From Jimgerdemannia flammicorona (lineage: Eukaryota; Mucoromycota; Endogonomycetes; Endogonales; Endogonaceae), in the NCBI GenBank assembly GCA_003990745.1, contig RBNI01006372.1, positions 1-11,408 of the forward strand: DNA of 11,408 nt. Direction: 5' to 3'. Within the stretch, counting starts at the first letter, position 1. Every line of letters starts with the position of its first letter. The notes under the pieces are model-generated. The model saw only the letters and a list, made by a program, of their open reading frames with translations, made no database searches and was not told the DNA's origin. A program made the translations under genes and the position numbers. Shown in pieces: positions 8,069-11,408 of this stretch.

Positions 8069-8888
8069 AACAAACTAAAAATTATCTCAATTTTTTTAAT
8101 CTAATTAAACTGCATTAAATTGGATCTCAATTTGATTTATTCTAAGTACTAGTTGATAGGATTTATAGATTACAGAGATATACCAACTTCATATTATACT
8201 TTTATAGTATCTATGAACTATATAAGTAATTAAACAATTCCTATCTTAGAGATTTCTAAAAATCATATGAAAATTTCCTAGTCAGTAAGATGTATTATTT
8301 TTAATACAGAACTTAAACATATGTAGATCTTATCTACTTTATAATATTTAGATAAATATATACTATACTATAATAATATAGTATATTTTTTTTTAGAAGA
8401 GAGGCTAATATGACTATGTTATAATGACAAACTTAGGGAAGATACTATAGATAGATGAGACTGTTTTTCTTATTATAACTTAAAGTTCTCTATCATCTTT
8501 TTCTATTATGGTTGAAGTTTTGTAAATTATTAACTATATAATAGCTATAGTCATGGCTCTTGATGGTATTATTAAGCTTCCAAATATAATTAGTTAATGG
8601 CTTTGAGATTGGGATTGTAGCTCAAGACTAGAATTACAAGATCATACTAGATTTTAATTAATAAAATAATAATAGAATTTATATATATAATTAATTATAA
8701 TAGAAGAAAAAATTTCATTTTATGACAAATTCACTTTGCTGTTCTACTATCTATTAAATATATTATCACTCATTGGATGTGTTATGTTGAAATAAATACC
8801 TCTTTCAAAATCAATATCTGATAGTTATCTGACCAATTTCTTTCTTCTTCTATATACTAGGTAATTTCCAGAAAAAAAAATTCAGACA

Positions 8889-9080
8889 TTATGAGGGTTC
8901 TATGATACCAGCTTGTACAACATCAGCCACAGCAGAGGTACACTCAATAGCTTCATCATTTTGTGAACCACTCTCTATAGAGCCAAGAACTATAGGTAAA
9001 TATTCATTTATATAGGAATGTATAGACAAGCTGATTGAAATTTTCTGAAATTTTAAATGTTTAAAATTTGGAGTGCACAA
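8889..9080 (-). pseudogene. Short minus-strand open frame at the right edge of the AT block
   Basis: The frame is open for 63 codons on the minus strand, without an ATG in a good position, and ends at TAA 8891-8889. Its last half (SGSQNDEAIECTSAVADVVQ) looks more protein-like than anything else nearby, and its base composition is less extreme than the rest of the block. It overlaps the possible primer-binding site at 8899-8910, so it might be LTR sequence and not a gene. The family is not recognised. Confidence 0.18.
8899..8910 (-). other. Possible tRNA primer-binding site of a minus-strand LTR element
   Basis: The minus strand reads TGGTATCATAGA, resembling the initiator-Met primer-binding site TGGTATCAGAGC used by many Copia-type retroelements. 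Just upstream on the minus strand is ...TTGTACA followed by a 3-base spacer (agc), which fits an LTR ending in CA (LTR on the plus-strand side from 8914 rightwards). No second LTR copy or polypurine tract was found. The match is short and could be chance. Confidence 0.25.
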
Positions 9081-9382
9081 GCATTAGGAAAGTCAGTTGC
9101 AGTTTAGGCCTGCTCACTATTATCATTGTATATTGAATCTCCTCCAAGAGTGGATTATTTTCCAATGAGCCATCCACCATCTTGTCATGCTCGCCATATT
9201 CAATCTGTACGATAGGTTTATATTGGGTTGATCTCACACTTTGCTCTTCACATCCATCCTGGTTTCATCATATTTTAATTTGACGCACATGGCTTACCTA
9301 GGCATCCATAGGCAAAAAAACATTTTCTTGGGTTACTAATTAACAAGGTGTAAGGCACGTGTTGGATGGCGTATCAAACATT

Positions 9383-9441
9383 GATGGTGACGTCCCAGTC
9401 TCGGTTAACGTCTTAATCCCAAAGTCCCGATGGTGACGTCA
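9383..9441 (+). promoter_or_regulatory. Pair of CRE-like sites, one a full TGACGTCA palindrome
   Basis: gatggtgacgtc occurs at 9383-9394 and again at 9429-9440, 46 bases apart. The second is completed to TGACGTCA (9434-9441), the classical ATF/CREB bZIP target. A third related word, ttaacgtc, lies between them. There is no gene start close by to say what they would control. Function is inferred from the motif only. Confidence 0.5.
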
Positions 9442-9751
9442 CAGTAGTCAGCATTTTTGTGGATGATTTGGACGGAGTGGCGCGCGCTAATTACCAATTC
9501 GACCCTTTGGAGTCGTGATATTTGGGAACAGAACGAGATAGTTCACACATTGCAATTGTTTGAGAGGAGACCAGTGCTAATCCGAAAACAACAACAATAA
9601 TAATAATGGACTCTTACAATGGACACCAGTGTTGTTTGGAGCGCACATAATTACATTATATGTCAAGTGTGACAAACATTAAAATAAAAACTCTTGAAGT
9701 TGTCGAGAATTGCATTATACCCGGTCGGAAATTTGGATTAGTATGTTGAGG

Positions 9752-9790
9752 TTTTTTTTTTTTCTTTTTTTCTTTTTTTCTTATTTTAGC
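9752..9790 (+). repeat. T-rich tract with spaced C
   Basis: Runs of seven or more t separated by single c (tttttttc units), ending in ttattttag. It is a simple-sequence tract with no associated gene. Confidence 0.85.
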
Positions 9791-9870
9791 TTACCTCTCC
9801 AATAAATATGTGTGGTACAGGACTTTATTCTAACATCAAAAGTCTCCATGAATATCCATTTATATTTTTA

Positions 9871-9892
9871 TATTTTATTTTATTTTATTTTA
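9871..9892 (+). repeat. Period-5 tattt microsatellite
   Basis: About four units of tattt ending in tag, immediately before gcgtgcctcg. Confidence 0.85.
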
Positions 9893-10025
9893 GCGTGCCT
9901 CGTCACCTATAAGAACTTCTAAATGTTGGGTTCAAATGAAAATTAAACGCCACTGTCAATGTCCAAACTAGTTAAACTGTCGAGATGCATCGTATCTCGC
10001 TCGTCCACCCTAAAGGCTCGCTGGA

Positions 10026-10340
10026 CGTATGTGCGTCGTCAATGTTATTGGGGTGTTTTTTGGGGATGAAGGGACTGTCAGTCGTCTATGAAGAGCAATG
10101 AATCCACGATTGAAGGTTAGAACAGCAAGCCAGAACTCGACACCACGAAAAAGAAATAGTCGTTCACCTGGAGAGGCGACTTGTTCTTTTATGTCTAAAT
10201 GGATGCATAACAAAAACGTGCGGGACAGTCAGCAGCGAGACAATATATATATGTGAAAAAATTAAAAAAAAAAATTTCTCAAAAACTAATACATTAAGAA
10301 ACGCCAAAATAGCAAATCCCCAACCAACCGAACTCGTCAA
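10026..10340 (+). repeat. Dispersed repeat, copy B (partner at 987-1578)
   Basis: Same order of blocks and same orientation as copy A, but without the 210-bp segment. Its best-matching half (10195-10340) is the part that encodes the hydrophobic minus-strand frame. Outside these limits the two neighbourhoods stop aligning: copy A is preceded by the minisatellite, while copy B is preceded by unrelated sequence. Confidence 0.8.
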
Positions 10341-10526
10341 GCACCTCCAGTTCCACCTCTCAAAGTACTTGCCAAGTTCCTCCGACGCAAACGGATCCAC
10401 GAACTCGAATTCACCTTCCTCGTCCTTCTCTGATTAGCCCCGCGGCGAAGATGGCCCGGTACACGTCGACCGCGCCGAGTAATTGCCTTCGTGGTGGTCG
10501 AGCGGGTCAATGTTCTTCTCTTCCAT
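10164..10526 (-). pseudogene. Relic gene with hydrophobic C-terminus, one internal stop
   Basis: The minus-strand ATG at 10526-10524 opens a frame of 120 residues ending at 10164, broken only by a TAA at codon 31 (10436-10434). N-terminal codons read MEEKNIDPLDHHEGNYSARS. After the stop come an acidic stretch (SEKDEEGEFEFVDPFASEEL), residues 58-60 WNW, then two hydrophobic segments (about 67-82 and 85-107), and a basic tail (RHKRTSRLSR). The same frame, same strand and motifs LTSxVGW, LAFLNV, IYIxSLL and HPF recur in copy A. The layout suggests a small soluble head followed by a membrane-inserted end, facing basic residues outward from the last segment. I do not recognise the family. The TAA could be a C-to-T change of CAA, or the piece may be spliced. 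Confidence 0.42.
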
Positions 10527-10529
10527 GAG

Positions 10530-10912
10530 CCGTCGCTGCCTCGCGTGTTGAAGAACGTTTGGTGTCTCCAGGAGAGAGGTTACGCCCTGGGGTGGGTGGT
10601 TGTGGAGGGGCGATGGGTGGGTTAAGGAAGTTTTGAATCAAATGGAGTGGCGGAAGGTTTATCGCCGTTGTGAAAGGACTATCATACAAGAAGAGGAGAT
10701 AAAGTCCTCACCATCAATCGCCAAAAGATGAGAAAAAAATGTGAGCGAAATGATGGCATTTCAGAAATCAACCTATCAGACTCAAGAAACAAACCGAACA
10801 ACGCCGACTCCACTGCACTCCTAAATATTTTCCTTCCAATGTGTTTCTCGGCACGGTATCAATAAACCCGTAAATAATACTCGCCAATGACCACGTCATT
10901 GCCCTATTTCGA
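10530..10912. other. No supported gene
   Basis: A G-rich patch (about 10580-10625, ggggtgggtggttgtggagg) gives a proline-rich minus-strand frame (10507-10689) that looks like a composition shadow. The remainder has scattered stops and no recognisable motif. Confidence 0.5.
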
Positions 10913-10920
10913 ATGCCTAA

Positions 10921-11376
10921 ACACCGTCCCGACCGATCCCAACCTCGATACCCGCCTCCCCCAATCTCCGCCCTAGTTACCCACCTCTGCGCGCCCTTCC
11001 CACGGACACCAGCCGTCTGCTCTTCACTCTCATCCTCCTCCTCTCCTCCCTTTTCTCATCCTCCCTCGACCCTCAACTTAGGCATTCTTTACGTTCTCTC
11101 TCCAGGAACATCCTCACTCCCTTCCTATACAAAGACATCATCCTTCGGCCCGGTATCGGCGACCCACAGTCCCGCCGCGTCAGGAAGTGCGTCCCCGCAG
11201 GTCGATATACAAGTCTTCGGCGGCCGTCGACCCGGCCTTCGACATGGTCCTGGAATCGGGGGGTTACGTGCCCTGAAGGTTAACGACCGAGACTCTCGGG
11301 CGCTGTAGAGCGACTGGAAGAGGATAGCGAGATAAATTGGGATGCTTGTCTAGACAGTGGCGGAGACGGTCGATAA
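10921..11376 (+). pseudogene. Broken F-box-like coding fragment
   Basis: The frame is open on the plus strand from 10921, after stops at 10888 and 10918, to a TAA at 11281, and continues in the same frame (ERLEEDSEINWDACLDSGG) to a TAA at 11374. Residues from 10996 read LPTDTSRLLFTLILLLSS, then, from 11083, SLRSLSRNILTPFLYKDIIL. This resembles the fungal F-box pattern of an LP start, leucine-rich helices, and a serine-Arg turn before PxLYxxIxL. F-box proteins link substrates to SCF ubiquitin ligases. There is no ATG in frame. After about 11190 the likeliest coding sense moves to other frames (SPQVDIQVFGG in one, VDPAFDMVLESGG in another), suggesting indels. An alternative 131-codon ATG ORF (10913-11308) in another frame is Ser/Pro-rich and less convincing. 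Confidence 0.35.
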
Positions 11377-11408
11377 CCGAGTAGCTGATATCGGAGTAGT
11401 GTCTTTGA

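Larger units (their letters stand above)
4022..9190. repeat. AT-rich, CpG-free block of decayed repetitive DNA (RIP-like)
   Basis: At about 4022 the sequence turns abruptly from a GC-containing shoulder (with ccgcgcgc at its edge) to very AT-rich DNA. Reading every line, I find a single CpG at 4351-4352 and none from 4353 to 9190, whereas both flanks are full of them. TpA is clearly more frequent than ApT in sample lines, and stops occur in all frames. This matches fungal transposon DNA mutated by repeat-induced point mutation or by deamination of methylated cytosine. Residual CpA and TpG are present, so the exact pathway cannot be fixed by eye. Inside are a fold-back element, coding remnants and homopolymer tracts, listed separately. 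AT-rich centromeric DNA is an alternative. Confidence 0.8.
9191..10025. other. Gene-poor right shoulder of the AT block with simple repeats
   Basis: CpG returns at 9191 and base composition becomes mixed. No open frame worth reporting is present. Simple sequences are caacaacaataataataat (about 9588-9606), a T-rich tract with spaced C (9752-9790, tttttttc units) and a period-5 tattt repeat (9871-9892). The CRE-like pair is listed separately. Confidence 0.6.

Noticed and set aside
4022..9190. Mitochondrial DNA inserted in the nucleus
   Set aside because: AT-richness would fit, but no mitochondrial protein, rRNA or tRNA sequence can be recognised, and total CpG loss with TpA excess fits repeat mutation better.
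10010..10213. 67-codon minus-strand ORF in copy B
   Set aside because: In copy A the corresponding stretch is broken by a stop and an indel, so the frame is not conserved.
987..10340. Copies A and B as the two LTRs of one retrotransposon
   Set aside because: They lack clear TG...CA ends, differ by a 210-bp block, are heavily diverged, and the balanced DNA just inside them shows no retroelement coding sequence.

Overview
The window looks like nuclear DNA of a filamentous fungus, probably an ascomycete with a two-compartment genome. The evidence is a sharp switch between roughly balanced flanking DNA and a 5-kb AT-rich core with no CpG at all over about 4.8 kb (4353-9190) and a visible excess of TpA. 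That is the footprint expected from repeat-directed cytosine mutation (RIP-like) or long-term methylation of transposon DNA. I found no intact, confidently identifiable gene, no RNA gene, no CRISPR array and no bacterial-type operon. The species cannot be named from what is visible.

Layout. 1-600: two weak convergent coding candidates, one running in from the left edge. 801-981: an 18-bp minisatellite open in three reading frames. 987-1578: copy A of a dispersed repeat whose minus strand carries a hydrophobic reading frame. 1600-2130: featureless AT-leaning DNA. 2128-2910: a minus-strand candidate gene (153-codon ORF) followed by an acidic coding relic broken over three frames. 3100-3820: a poly(A)/poly(G) patch and one small plus-strand ORF. 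3822-3926: a 14-16-bp periodic array with seven TGACG cores. 4022-9190: the AT-rich, CpG-free block, holding a fold-back element with 15-bp terminal inverted repeats, decayed coding remnants, a 47-T tract, a perfect hairpin and a possible retroelement primer-binding site. 9383-9441: two more TGACGTC sites, one a full TGACGTCA palindrome. 10026-10340: copy B of the dispersed repeat, lying inside a minus-strand gene relic with one internal stop. 10921-11376: a broken F-box-like reading frame.

Function. The genes do not form a pathway. The most useful signals are (a) the paired A/B copies, which share a minus-strand hydrophobic protein frame with several silent differences and sit on either side of the AT block, (b) the periodic TGACG array and the CRE-like pair on the two shoulders of the same block, and (c) the fold-back element. 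Most of the window reads as accessory, decaying, repeat-driven DNA, with single-base frame breaks in nearly every coding-like stretch.
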